Below, in pieces: positions 20,175 to 33,500 of a stretch of DNA of 64,000 bases. The DNA is from Paraphaeosphaeria minitans (taxonomy: Eukaryota; Ascomycota; Dothideomycetes; Pleosporales; Didymosphaeriaceae). The stretch's first letter is position 1; every line of letters starts with the position of its first letter. The notes under the pieces were generated by a model. The model searched no databases. It had not been told where the DNA came from and saw only the letters and a program-made list of their open reading frames with translations. The stretch is from positions 1-64,000 of the forward strand of contig WJXW01000001.1 of NCBI GenBank assembly GCA_015832175.1, in the 5' to 3' direction. The translations under genes were made by a program, and so were the position numbers.

Positions 20175-20199
20175 ACTTTTATAACTACCCCCTAGTAGT

Positions 20200-20220
20200 G
20201 CTGCGAGGAGTCCTCGCAGC
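20200..20220. repeat. Perfect GC-rich palindrome, 10-bp arms and 1-nt centre
   Basis: GCTGCGAGGA, G, TCCTCGCAGC lies just outside the right end of the 16.5-20.2 kb element, in sequence otherwise depleted of GC-rich stretches. It could form a strong hairpin. Positions 20221-20402 show nothing further. Confidence 0.7.
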
Positions 20221-20402
20221 CTACATGCGTAAAGGTCCCCTATATAGGTAAAAGGGTAGGCTTGTGGTTTATAGGTAAAGTTATGTAGTTGTGCAGTTAA
20301 AAGTTGCAGTTAGGATAGTTAGCTAGAAATTACACTTACCAGATAGATAGGGGTGTAAGGTTAAGATAGTAAATTGTAAATTAATACACATAATGGTGCG
20401 CT

Positions 20403-20501
20403 GAGATAGTGCGTTAGTGCGTGGGATAGTGTGTTGAGATAGTGCGTTAGTGCGCAGGATAGTGCGTTAAGATAGTATATTAATGCGCGAGATAGCGCGT
20501 T
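20403..20501. repeat. 33-bp tandem repeat, three units
   Basis: Units at 20403-20435, 20436-20468 and 20469-20501 begin GAGATAGTGC or AAGATAGTAT and contain repeated tagtgcgtt. Differences are mainly transitions. Just beyond, at about 20520-20545, are CTAGCGCTAG (a perfect palindrome) and several GCGC/TAGCGC inverted motifs. No coding is evident up to 20592. Confidence 0.75.
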
Positions 20502-21474
20502 AGTGGGCTAGCCGTTTACGGACTAGCGCTAGTGCGCACGTACTAGCGCACAGACGATACTGGGTCTAAATCCTTAGTCCTAATAATATTAGCTTTATAT
20601 TACTTTATAATAATTTATATCCCTTTATATAACTTAATACAACCTTATATAACTTTATAAAATATTTAATAACTTTACTATATATTACTTTATATAGCTT
20701 TATATTCCTTTATAATAATTTATATTCTTTTATATAACTTAACATAACCTTATACAACTGTATAGAATAGTTAATAACTTTACCTTATATTACTTTTTAA
20801 AAAGTTATATTACTTTATATTTTCTATAACTTTAGAAATATATATTTTCCCTTTAATAAAAAATAACCCTTTAGTTTTTTTTTCTTAATTTTATAATAAC
20901 TAGAAATTATTTAACCCCTACTACATAGTTTAGTAATTTAGTTTTAGTATTTGTAAGTCCTACTTCTACTTATAAATACTACTACTTTAATAATTTCTTT
21001 TATATTCTCTTTTTAATAGAAATATAAATTATTAATATAAAATTAAATTTAGTTTCACTCTAGTAGTTATATAATACTATTAGTATAAACTATTTAAAGT
21101 AAAACTTATAATTACTAAATAAGTAAAAATTATTATAAGTATATAAAAAAGTATACTACTATTTAATAACTAGTAGTAAAGTTTATAAAAAAGTAGAAAT
21201 ATAGTTTAATTATAATTTTATTAAATTCTAATAAGTTATAAGATAGTATTAATACTAGTACTTAGGTTTTTAGAAATTTACTTATTTTATACAATTCCTA
21301 AACTCTTCTAGAAGACTCTAGTTTCTATTTTTTCTATAATTTCTAAAACTTACATTCTATTATACTAATATATAGTAAAGTAAAATAAAATCTATAATAG
21401 ATAGGCTAACTCTGCTATAATATGTACAAAGTGAGATTTTTTAAAAAATAGAAGTAAAGTACTATATTCTAGGC

Positions 21475-24400
21475 CTAATTCTTCTCTTTAAGTTTTATAA
21501 TAACTCTTATAGCTACTACTATTGCATTACTAAGAAATTCGCCCTAAATATGTTTATAATAGCGCTGTCCAAGCTATACCTAGTACGCTTAGCACGAAAC
21601 CTCGCACTCGCCCTAGAACCTATACTACTAAATAATTTTAAGCCTATCCACAATCCCTATTACTGCCCTAGCTACAGGAATTATAATATTTAGCTACTAG
21701 TATAAGTTCGTAACGTCCTACCCTATCGTGCACTACTTCTAGCTTACCTAGCACTTTTAATAGCTATAGTAGTTCCTAGCGTTGCGTACCTCTTGCTAGA
21801 ACTCGTCTATATCCCTTTCTATTATTATAGGCTGCGCTGTGCATAGTATTATTCTATACTCTTACTAGCCTACGTGCCCTAGCACCTAGTATATTACACA
21901 CCTAGCCTATAGCTTATCTATACTTACTTTTACCTCTTGCCACTCACTTACTGCAAGCGACTAGGCCTACTACTACTTAATCTAGCCTTTACCGCATTAA
22001 TTGCACCTAGCCAAGTCTATATTACTATATACTACCTGCTGCCTATCTATATACTTACTTATCTTCCTACGCTAGTAGTCTTTACTCTTAATAAACATAC
22101 CTATTGTGTATACGTCTACTAACGCTCTACCTTTTTAGATTCGCCTCTCTACTTTACCTAGCTTAACAATAATAACTAAGTTTGCTACTTTGCTACTACG
22201 CCCTACACGCCTACTCTCCTAGTAGTAGTTAATTATACTCTATAGCATGCCTACGTGTAAGATAAATATAATACTAGGAAAGTTAACCCTAGTACTAAGC
22301 GCTAATATTACTATAATAAGCCTGCCTTTATCTAGCTAGCTAGCAAGGATTTTAGTTTAATCTAACTTGCTAGTATAGTAGTACTTATAGCCTAGCGCCC
22401 CTACTAGCACTTTATATACAGTCCTACTATAGCAGTAAATAACGCCTTTCTAGCTACCCTATAGCTATTCCTACTACTATTAATATATAGCTAGTGCTAC
22501 CTCTATAGCCTTACCTTACCTATACTATAACACGTAATACTAAATGTTAGGCTGCACTGTGCTAGCCTAAATATAGGTAATAGCTTAAATTAACATACTT
22601 CTACCTAATACCCCCTCTAGCATAGGTGGTAGCGTTACTGTTAGTAGTATAATTAGGTATATAAGCACGCATAGATTCCGCAGCTTTACTAGCTTTAGCT
22701 ACTAATAGCTAGAGGTAATAATAAAATAGCACTTATTAATTACTACTTACTATAGCTACTTCTTATCCTTTAGTAAGCTAGTATACTTTAGGAACCCTAC
22801 GCCGCCAGCAACATTAGCACTAACTAGTATAATAGAGGCTAGATTCGTCTTATAGTTAACTTATTCTACGCAGTTAATACCGCGCGTGCGGATACGCGTT
22901 ACTAGGTCCTTAATTAGCGCGCGGAACAGCACTATAACTACAATTACGCCAGCATAGTCGAGGTAGGCCAGTACTATAAATAGCAGACTCTTGCCTCCAC
23001 CTGTAGGGAGCATAACTACTAGCGGTGTCTAACTGTTTACTATAGTAAACATGGCCTATTCCTGCTTATCTAACTTAAATAATACAGTAGCCTAGCTAAG
23101 TGCCTACTATATTACTCTAGACATCGCACTTATAGTAACACCCCCTAGTTTAGTTTTCTTTTATAGTATAACTATAGTAAGATTATCTCTTTCTTTGTCT
23201 TAACTATCTCCTTCTTCTTCCTATCGCTATTTTTTAGCTATACTAAGTTATACCTTATGCCTATTTATACCTAGAAACTCGTGCCAGCGCTAACTAAGCG
23301 GCTAGAAGGTCTTAATTAAACGTATACTAAGATGCTTTATAATATTAATAGGCACGCTGTAGTTAACTAGGCTAATCTTAGTTGTCTGCACACTCTACAG
23401 CTCTAACAGGCTCTTACTATTTTTATTAACTTTAGGCTCTTTAATCTTACCCACCTTGTCTTAGTAACCCTGCCTAAACATAGCCCTAACTACCTCCTAC
23501 CTAATCCCTACTACTATGTGTTAGTAGTTAAGTGTGTTTAGCACTACTTCTAGGTACTTACCTATCTTGCGCTTTAGCACCCACGTTAAGTAATCTATGT
23601 GCTATAGACCCTACTTATTAGCTTATAGGTAGTTAGTAAAGCTGCCGCCCAGCACCTCTATAGTTAGGTACTCTTTAAATAGCTGCACGTACGCTAGATA
23701 TATAATAAGCACCTATAAGAGCTGTAAGGGCAGGAACCTTAAGATAACCTTAGGCTTATTAAACTATAACTGCGACTTATAGTAACAGACCACTATTATA
23801 ATCTATCTGTCTATTATAAAGAGATTGCAGTCCTATAGTGCTCTATTACAGAACTATATTAATATAATCTTAGTGCCCTAACCTAGCATTCTTTTATTAA
23901 TATAGAGATTAGTAAGCTCTAGCTCCTTAAAGCGCTTAACACTACATAAGTATAGCTTTACGTGTATAATATTCTAAGTCCTATCTCTAGAGCGAAGCTT
24001 CTAACCCTACTTGTCCTATATTATCTATTTAAGTATTTATCGCAAGCTATTCTCTAGGCTATTATTCTTATACGTAATAAAGGATATACTACGTTGTGTG
24101 CATACAACATCGTCCTAAATTAGGTTAAGCTAGATTAGGAAACGCTAACTAGAACTACAGATCTAGAGTAGCTTACCCTAGAGTAGGTCCTCTAGCTTAG
24201 TTAATAGTTCTTAGGCTATTAGCTAGAAATAGTGTATAATAATAGGTCTACTATTAAGGTAGAAAATCTTTTTATCCTCTAACTAGAAGGCGTTGCCTAC
24301 GTTACTAGTATTTATACTAATAAACTTACTATAGGCTAGCAGACTAAGCAGCTAGCTTATTAGGCTAAAGAACCTGTCCGCTAGGAAGCGCTTTCTTAGG

Positions 24401-25899
24401 TTAAGATAGTAGTTACATTCTACTAAGCCCTACTGTTCCTATTGCGCGGGTGGAAGTAGGTGTTTAACACTAATTACTTAAACGCAGTATACTATCCTAG
24501 CCACTAGATATAAATAGTTCTTTGTAGTGCGCAGTTAACGTGTCTCTAAATTAAACTTAAGTATAGTAGTAAAGTAAATAAGCCCACTTTTAAATAGACT
24601 ATAGATATAGGTTATTATAATAAACGTACTAAGTATCTAGCGCACTAGGATAATATAGCTAGCTTTATTATTACTGTCTAAGGCCTCCTAGAGTATAGTG
24701 GCTAGTAGCTTTTAGTTCTTTTTCTATAGGAATATCTCCTGCGCGTCCTTTATAGGATTAACTTTAACTTAGCAACCTATGTGGGCCTTAGGCGGGCTCT
24801 TATCACTATAGTCGCTACTACTACTACTATTGCTATTACTGCTATTATTAGTGCTACTGCCCTTACTACTCTCTATGTTCTTACTCTCCTTGTCCGCTTC
24901 TTTAGTAGTAATAATACGTAGAACATAGTATATAAATATTATAATATACCTAGTATAGCGCGCCTAGCTCTCTAGGTTCTATAGTTAGGCTATTAGCTGC
25001 TAGTAGATCTTATTAGCCTATACACTCTTTACCTATTATTAGGTCTCACGTAGTAGTAAGGATAGCCCTTAGACGCTCTACTTCACTAGCTACTCTATAG
25101 CCTACGTAGCCTTCTACAGCTTAGGCTTATCCTAGCGCGGCAGCTAGATCGCGTAGGTAAGATACACGCAGTTATAGTTTATAAAGTGCTCTAGCTACTC
25201 TATAAACTTCTACTAGCCTGTTTTATCTGTCTTTGCAACTTCTACATCTATTACCTACTCTTACTACTTCCTCTCCTTCTATATTTATGTGTACTCTGCT
25301 AGAATGTCTTCCACCTCTTTTTTATGTGCCCTAGCGTCTACTCTGCTGTCCGCTATATTAGGGACGTAAACTATAAAGTACCGCTACTATTCTAAAGTAG
25401 GGAAGAAAGACTATATCTTTACCTTTTAGTAGAGTGTATCTAATCCTATCTTAAACGCTAACCTATAACTGTTGTAGTGTAGTTATATCTAGCCTTTATT
25501 TTACGTAAAATAGCTATATGCTAGCTACTTATATTAGAAGCTATCTAACAGCGCTCCTAGAACCTAGATTAGTGGTCTGCTAGCGTCTAGTAGTATAACA
25601 CTACCTAGCCCTTATCTTCTTAAAAGAGCGTAGCTTTTAATAAATTTCCTCTATTTATTAACTAGTACACTATACTTTTAACAGAAATATATATTAAAAT
25701 TTTCTATGCTAGCTTTGTGCTTACTGCAGTAAAGCACGCTATACTCCTTAATAAAATAAATATACTTTTATATATTAGTTTACGCTAAGTTTTCTCCTAC
25801 TAGTTACTATTGCTGCTAAGAGTTCTGTTAATATAGTAATATTAGTACTCTGTTAGCTAGGCTTAACGCAGAAGCTTAAGCGTCCTAGTAGAACTCTAT
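21475..25899 (-). pseudogene. RIP-dead telomere-linked helicase (copy A)
   Basis: Full-length homologue of the live helicase gene (4,425 bp against 4,422 bp), so almost no indels. It is inactivated by RIP: the start codon is ATA (TAT on the plus strand at 25897-25899) and Gln and Trp codons have become stops throughout. Many CpG-rich pieces remain intact. It cannot encode the helicase. Confidence 0.93.
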
Positions 25900-26095
25900 C
25901 ACAAATTAGTAGTAAAAAGTAATAGCTAAACCCTACACTACTACTATCCTATTTTATAAATAAGAGATAGTAGACTAGTATAAGAGGTTACGTTAAGATA
26001 AATTAGAATAAGAAAGAAATAGAAATAGCTAGGGAATAGAATTGTTTCTACCCCTAGTCTAACGCGTTTCTGGTATTAAATCCTACCTAATTTGT

Positions 26096-26129
26096 TAACT
26101 CTAACCCTAACGCTAAGCCAATCTTAGCG
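26096..26129. repeat. Unit-end signature, copy A
   Basis: The same telomere-like tract and 7-bp inverted repeat (26111-26129), unchanged, followed by gtgaccaccgacg also unchanged, although the adjoining gene is saturated with RIP mutations. Confidence 0.85.
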
Positions 26130-26164
26130 CGTCTGTGACCACCGACGCCTCTTCCTCTTAGATA

Positions 26165-28150
26165 GGTGGTTAGCAACTGTGTAGACACCTATAATATATA
26201 GGTCGCGTTGCGCTATATAAGGAATAACAATACCTATATCTTCGCCCTTAAATCCTTAGTAGAAAAGCTAGAGCATAATAGTAATATAGCGCGTTATAAA
26301 GAAAACGTTATACGTAGACTTTATAACTATGTTTAAGCTAGTCTAGCCTTACACCTATAGGAAGCAGATAGTCTAAGGAACACTAAACTTATCACAGAAG
26401 AACTAGTAAGCGCGGTTAAAGTTAGGTAGATTAGTAACCCTAGGGTTAGTCTATAGCTTCTCGCCTAGTAGAATTGCGTTTACTATAGCCGCTATATCTA
26501 GAACAAACTAATGCTAGAGATCTAACTAGTGCTAAGAGGCGCCACTAAGGACAAAGTAGAAGAAGAGCGATATCTTAGTCTACTTATAGAAGTAATAGGT
26601 CTTTATAGGCCTAGCTAGTCCTACTACTAGAGTAGGCTAGAACGTGTTCCTAAACAAGACGTAGAAGGCGTCTAGCTATAACTAGATAAAGGAGTAGAGG
26701 GTAGTGCGCTTAGTAGTCTTACTAGTCTTATTCTAGAGTGTAGTAAATACTTTACTCTTAGAGTAGGTGTAGTACTTAGATAGCGTATACAGCGTTATAA
26801 AAATAGCGTATATAAGTAGAGCTAGGTTAGCTACTAGCGCGTTTACAGTAGCTTAAAGCAACCCTATATCCTCTACTACTATAACGTGGCTACTTACATA
26901 CTATTCTATTAGGTTGCAAAACTGTAAGTACTTTCTAGGGTTTAGGTTAGTAATAGGGTAGAGCTGCCCACCTTCTATAGATATACTAGCGAGGTGTAGT
27001 ATCTACTATTCTTCTATAATACTAACCTACTTAAGCTAATTATTACTAAAGCTCTTACTATACTAGTTAAACGCGGTGCGTAGAAGGTACTTAATAGATA
27101 GGTTTTCTAGAATAGTATTATTATCCTTGTTCTCGCCAGCAGAGGCACCGCTAACGTTAGGCATATAATTAGGGCTAGTGTTAATATTATACGCCTAGCG
27201 TAAGGTAAGCATATTTTTTTACTAGACCTTTTTCTCTGTCTCCTACATGTGCTGGCGAATAACAATAGGGTAAGGGATAGTTGTGTTAGCAAATTAGGTA
27301 CTAAGTACAGTGTACTAAGCCATTAGCTGGTTATACGCTTATAGGCATAGGTTGTTTAACTACGCGTTAATAGGTAACATAACCTAGAGCTAACTAGTGT
27401 TACTACTACGCGTAAACAGCTTATAGTAGTAGAGAATAATAGCTAAGATTAACCTTAATTTACCTATACTACTAGGGCCCTAAACAAGGCTAACGCCAGC
27501 GCGCAAGCGCTTAAGAAAAAAGAAAAAATCTTGCTACTTATCCTTTAGCCTAGTAAGCTTAGTGGCCTTAGTGATAGTAGCTTATACAGTATTAAGTCCA
27601 AACGCTAAAATGTACTACTTAAAGTAGCTATAATTAGGGAGATTAAGCATGTTATTATTAAGTAACAAGTTAAGCTTTAGTTTATACTTATCCTACTATT
27701 AGAATAGTATGCGCAGCGTGTTAATTTCCCGCTTAATCTAGTTCTAGGGTTGCTTAACGCGAATATAGACTTTAATACCTAAGTAGTTATCTAGCGCAGC
27801 CTACAGCTAGTTAATATTATTAAAGTTATTAGCCTTAACAACGTGGTCCTTAGAGAACTTAGGGTCCTACTAGAAACCAGACCTACTATTATAGGGTTAC
27901 TAGATAAAGGCAGAGTACTTAAGGCTATTAGTAATACCTACTAGCAGCACTACGCGCCCTTTTTATGCCATGCTATTACTTACGTTGTCGCTAAGAAACT
28001 AGATGTTAAATAGGGCGTTAACGCGAAGGTTTATGTTTTTGTCTATTATAATAAGTGTAAAGTAGGCGCGCTAGTCTAGGTTACTGCCTATTTTAACTAG
28101 GCGCACCTTTATAGGCACAAACACAGTATTAGGGATAGCCTTATACTTTA
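26165..28150 (+). pseudogene. RIP-dead gene cut at its 5' end by unit A, unidentified
   Basis: A plus-strand frame is open up to the unit junction at 26165 and continues to about 28150 with internal stops only of the TAA/TAG type. Readable stretches include KSLVEKLEHNSNIARYKENV and RALNKANASAQALKKKEKIL. No ATG precedes it inside the block, so its 5' end was probably lost when unit A was joined here. I do not recognise the family. The 3' end overlaps the convergent minus-strand gene and is uncertain. Confidence 0.4.
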
Positions 28151-29720
28151 TAATAGCTAAATAGAAATACACTGTAAAATACTCCTTGTAATAGTTAAAC
28201 TACTTACGTGCTAGAATAGAGTACTTAAGTTACTTATCTAGTAGAAGCTGTATTCCTAGCTAGATATTAATAGCCTAGCGTAGATACTAGGTAGTTATAG
28301 TGTTAACTTTTACCTACGTTTAGATTAATTTAGAAACCTTATTTATGGCATTCTTAAACTATAAGCTAGCCGCAGTGTAGAAGTAAACCTATACATAGTA
28401 GTATCCTTATAGCGCGTCTTAAAGCGCGTGTATTATAGCCATATATAGGCTATAGGTGCTATTAGAGAACAGCGTAAGCCCTAGGAGATCTTAGGGCTAT
28501 CTGTTTAGGCTAGTATCTACCTTAATCTCCTAGGATACGTAGAGTAGATAGGCTGTGGCGCCATTTCTAGAAATAAGCTATATTAGCTTTTCGTAGCTAT
28601 AGGCACTAAAATAGTTAAGATTACGCTAGTTAGATTCTGTAGGCAAATTAACTAATATCTTATAAGTCTTAATTAGGCTAACAGCGTTAAAGGTAGAGGT
28701 CTAGAGGATAGCTTCCTTAGTAAACTGGCCACTTACTATATTTTTGCTTACGTATAAGACTAATAGGCGCAGCTAGATAGATAACAAATAGTACTCTATA
28801 GTTATAGTATATAGCTTAACTTCTATCTCGTCCAATTCTAGGGCCTTAAACTAACTAAAAGGTAGACTATAATCTTCTACTAGTTCTAAGTTAGTAGAAG
28901 CTTTGCTAGTTATAGACGTAATAGTAGTGTTAGTAGGAACGCCTAATACTTTAGTAGATATAGCTACAAAACCTATAGGTATAGCCTTATCTTTAGTAGG
29001 GGCTACGCTTTTAGTAGAGGTGGCTACAGCTTAACTAGCTTAAGTGGGTGTAGGTACATAGTTAATTACGCAGTAGTTAGTAGTAGTATAGCCCTCTATT
29101 AGGTAGTAAGGGTAAATATTCTAATAGTTTTTACGCTTATGTCCTGCGTTACTATAGGTATAGTAGGTGTTTTAAAGTTAGTAACCTAACGCTGGATAGC
29201 TAGGGTTACTGCACTTATAGTAGAGTTAGCTAGGGCATCTGGCTTAAAGGTGGCCTAGCTATTTACACTTATTATAAAGCTACTAAGACGTTGTCTGGCT
29301 ATTACTAGTTTAGTTATCTAATATGGCAGATAGCTGCTTTTTTACAAAGATGTGGCCTATAGAGATGCGCCTAGGACCTAGATTTACAGTATTCTTATAC
29401 GTAATATTAAAGACTGCGACGCCTTTAGAGAACTTAGACTTAGGCTTTAGGTAGCTAGTGTTGTAGGTAGTAAAGTGCTTTACCTAGGCGTTTATAATAA
29501 TAGCTAGACTAGGTATAGTGGTTAGTACTAAAACTAGGCATACTTATACACAGAAAGCATACCTTAATATAAGTATCTACAAAATAGTTTCTAATATTTA
29601 TAGGCGTAGGTAGAAGTGTTTAGGAAAGGTACTTATAAAGGTGTACTCACGCGTAGAGGCGCACATTAGTATTAATAGAATAATAGTAAGTAGGGCGATA
29701 GTAACCACTTAACACGCCTA
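28150..29720 (-). pseudogene. RIP-dead minus-strand gene with three CCHC zinc knuckles
   Basis: Reading the minus strand, three zinc-knuckle-like motifs follow one another. The first (29249-29290) reads NKCK-x-LGHLKARC. The second (29181-29224) reads YKCSNPSYPALG with its last Cys lost. The third (29129-29168) reads YYTYSNAGHKRKNY, whose Tyr residues are what G-to-A mutation makes from Cys, giving CxxCxxxGHxxxxC spacing. A long protein-like frame continues downstream to about 28390. CCHC knuckles occur in retroelement Gag proteins and in cellular nucleic-acid-binding proteins; no reverse transcriptase or protease is evident, so I leave the family open. Positions 29721-30535 show nothing recognisable. 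Confidence 0.5.
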
Positions 29721-30535
29721 ACTTAACGCGGTAGTATAGTACAAGAGTAGTAGAAGGAATAAGAATTAAAAGGGCTAGATACTAGGCAAAGTTAGAAGTA
29801 GAAGAGAAAAAGTAGGGAACTACCTAGGTGACTATAGTAAGAGAAGCGGGCGATAGCGAAGGTTTTGTTTAGCCTAGATAAGCTGTAATAGGAAGGTACA
29901 TAATTAGCTATTTACCCCACTTATTATAGTTTATAAGGTAAAGCTGCAAGCGCATATATAAGGCGTATTAAAAACGCTCCTACGCGTAATAGACTTAATA
30001 ATAGCTTAACGCTCTACACGCAAGCCTAGTAATAAAGTAAGTTTCTACTTAGTAGGATATATTATCTACTGTCTATAGTACGCTAACAGATTATAGCCAG
30101 GACATTAGTTCGCCTAGCTAGACTAGGTAGTCCCCTTCTCTTCTACTCCTCTGCGCAACAATATAACGCCTACCAGTCTCCCTAGTCTTAACTAGACTTC
30201 TTGTTACGCTTCTAGGTAGTCCCCTTACACCTTCTTATTATAATAGTTATAGCCTATACATATTCTTATTGCTAACGTGGTTTACTATTCACATTTACCT
30301 AGGTAATAATAAACACGTAATCTTTCTATTTACTGCCACTTAACGTTAATTTATAACCTTAACTCTACACCCTATAAGTCTTCGCGAATTAATATAAACT
30401 TATAACTACACCTATCCTACCCCTAGTGTACGCCTATAACTAACAAACCTTTCTTGCCTGGCGTAGGATAGTGCGCGCACTAGATTTATAATAGCTCTAC
30501 TATAGTTATTCTTAAAGGTGTTAAAATCTATAGTA

Positions 30536-33500
30536 ATGTCCTTACTTAGTAATAACAAATACATAGAAGCGTTTAGTCTAGACCTAATAGGCTTTAGCTG
30601 TATTAAAGAGTAGTTAAAAATAATATTGCTAATTATAAATCTAGAAAACTAATATTATAAAGGCAACTACTTTATCCTAAAGGAGTTACACGTAGCGTAG
30701 ATTATTAAGAAGATTCCTAAGCTAGATGTTAATATTACTAACAAAGTATAGAAGGTAAGCGCCCTCTACGCGATGCTAAATAGGTATAGTAGGCGTTAAT
30801 TAAAAAATAAAGCGCTAGTACGTAAGTCTAAGCTATTACCTACGCCAGCACGTAAGCCTAAGCCATTACTAATACTAGATATTAATACTAAGTTATTAGG
30901 AACCACTATCCGCGATATAATTAAAAACTAGGATATATAGTATTTTACTTCTTCCTTTAAATAATCTATATTAGTGTAAGGCCAGGGACTTATTACTCGC
31001 CTACCTAAACTGTATTTGGACTATATTAATCTCCGCTTTATAGAATACTTAGTAATAGGCGATAAGACTATACTTAGCAAAGTAAACACCTCTACTATAT
31101 ATAACAGTTCTAGACGTGTTTAGTAGGACAACTTTCTAGATAAGGCAATAGATCTCTTTAGGTTAGCCTAGTTAGGTGTTGTGTACCTGCTAGATTATAT
31201 TAAAGGCCATATACAGATTAGGATACGCGTAGGCCTATAGACTGCACTCTAGAATATTATATCTAATAGGGTACACACTACTATTATTATAACTACTCCC
31301 TACCTAGCCTTAAGTTATAGTTATGCTAATAGTAGTAGATTAGAACAATATAAACGTCTAGCTAGACGCTATAGAAGCAAATCCCAATATAGTAAATGCT
31401 GCAGGATTAGTAGCAGCAATAATAAGGATAATATAAGCGAGCTTAGCCCTAAGCGTAGGAACGCTAATACCAACATTAGAGGAGTAAGGTCCTAGGCGCC
31501 TATTTAGAGTAATAGCAATATACTCTCACCTACTACTACTATTAGTAGACTAAGCACTACTACGCCTATTTAGAGTAATAGCAATACGCTTCCACCTACT
31601 ACTACTATTAGTAGACTAAGCACTACTAGCGCTATATAGGGTAAGGGTAAAAATAAACACCCTCCTCACGTATATACTAGTAATAACAAATCCGCTACTA
31701 AAAGCTAGATTACCCAGCCCAGCCACGTTAGTATCTATAGGCAGACCACTAAGTAGGACTAGGGCAATAAAGTCCTGCCTTTGTTTTATACAATTAGTCC
31801 TGCGAAGACGCTTATTAAAATTAATAATAATAATAATAATAAAAGCGACAATAATAATAAAAGCGATAATAATAATAAAAGCGACAACAACTATAAAAGT
31901 AACAACGTTAATAACAATAATAATAGCAATAAGGAATATAATCTATAGCTTAAGGACAGTTAAGATGTATAGCCTATTAATCTATAGCTAGATAAGTTAA
32001 TAAGGGTTAAATACGTACATATAAGTACTAGAGCCTTAAGCTAGGTAGTAAAGGTGATCCCTTAGCTAAATTAGGATGTAATAATGCAGACCTAAGGCAT
32101 CCTATTCTAATGTTAGGGGCTAAAAGACAGCATCTGCATTAAGCCCTACTAGATTATATTAGTTATAGAGGGCTTCCTAATAGAGCGCATAATTACAGGT
32201 AGTAGCATCCTAGGTAATAAGTAGGGCGCAGGTAAAATGATCTAGCTCTTACTTAAGGTGATTATAACTAGGCACTATAAGGTAAACTACGCAAAAGTTT
32301 AGGTAGTATAGAAGTAAGGGAATATAATAAAGCACTTACTATAGAATGCAATTAATAGCAATTACCCCTCCTATTCTTATAATCTTGTTATCTACTAGTG
32401 CTTACTATCTAATTATAAGAAACTCTTCCTTAACTAAGAGCCTAAGTCTAGTAGCACTTTTATTATTACCCTACGTACTACTCTAACTAGTTTCTAAGAT
32501 AATATACAGAAGATACTTAAGGGTGGCACCTTTTTTAAAATGTACCCTAGTTTTCGCTTCGCCTTTAAAGAGAGTAAGAACTAGGGTACTTTGCAGAACC
32601 ACTTACCTCTCTCTATAATAGAGGTTACTAAATATAGCAAGAGGGTTAACATTAAGGACATAAGTTCTAATTAGGGCATTGTTAATAGTAATAGAACGTG
32701 GAAAGATAAATAGGAGAATATTCTACTTATAGAGTAGAGCTCCCGGATTAATACGTTTATATTAAACAGTTTAGACGTTCTTTCCCCTTACCTATATGTA
32801 CTAACTAGGGCCTTAGATCTTGTTATCTTATTAACTCCTTACTATATTAGAAACGTCTTTAATAAGTTTAAGTTTAGTTTTATTATAATAGAGAAGAAGC
32901 GCAGTACAGATAGGAAGTTTTAAAAAACTTTAATAACCTACATACGTAAAGCGGATCTCCTAGTGGTTAAGTGCGTATTATATAATAAGTGCTACTAAGC
33001 TATAAATAGGTCCAAAATGCAGACTATAATAGAATACGCCTACACATCCCTTTAGAACGCCTATTAATGCTACCTAATTATCTAGGGCGCATCTAGTACG
33101 CTAGAGGGGAATAATCTAGTTAATAGTTACATTTTCTATACTACCACGCTCTAACAGCCATCCTGGGCTACTACTATAGATACCTTTAAAGGGCTTTAGC
33201 GTCTTTATAGTAGCAACGAGATAAATAACCTTAATAACCTACACTACTATATAACTAAAAGTATTAGCGTATTTAGTGTAACTAACGAGTTTTTTTATAA
33301 GACAGCATTCTATAAGAACTTTAATAATATAGTATAAGAAGCTGCACCATTATTTATTATAGCCTAGACGCTAAATATATATTAGTTTAACAACTGCGTT
33401 ATTATTCCTATAACTAGTGAGCTAGTAAGGCGCTCTATATACGTAAAACCTAATAAAAGAAAGAAGAAGTAGATCTAAGACGTAAAAGACAAGCTATAGG

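Larger units (their letters stand above)
16513..20192. mobile_element. RIP-degraded element with putative terminal inverted repeats and two divergent dead genes
   Basis: The left end (16513-16532, GGGGGTAGTTA...) matches the reverse complement of the right end (20173-20192) at 18 of 20 positions. A further inverted copy lies at 16534-16546, so the left end can also fold on itself. Inside are a minus-strand coding-like region and a plus-strand one, back to back. About 2.7 kb of the interior (about 17215-19950) recurs at 42157-44895 without the ends. No clear target-site duplication is seen. It could be a DNA transposon or an unrelated repeated gene pair. Positions 16338-16512 show nothing recognisable. 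Confidence 0.5.
20593..26164. mobile_element. RIP-dead subtelomere plus helicase unit (copy A)
   Basis: Collinear with positions of about 797-6363 of the terminal region: part of the AT-rich block, the helicase gene and the unit-end signature. Differences from the live copy are overwhelmingly C to T or G to A at CpA/TpG, while CpG sites often survive. The right end stops at GATAGG, as in every other unit. The left 690 bp or so of the block is missing. Confidence 0.92.

Noticed and set aside
21937..22122. 61-codon plus-strand open frame in copy A
   Set aside because: Antisense fragment of the RIP-dead helicase.
27107..27292. 61-codon minus-strand open frame
   Set aside because: It lies inside the long plus-strand degraded frame, is short and has no recognisable domain.
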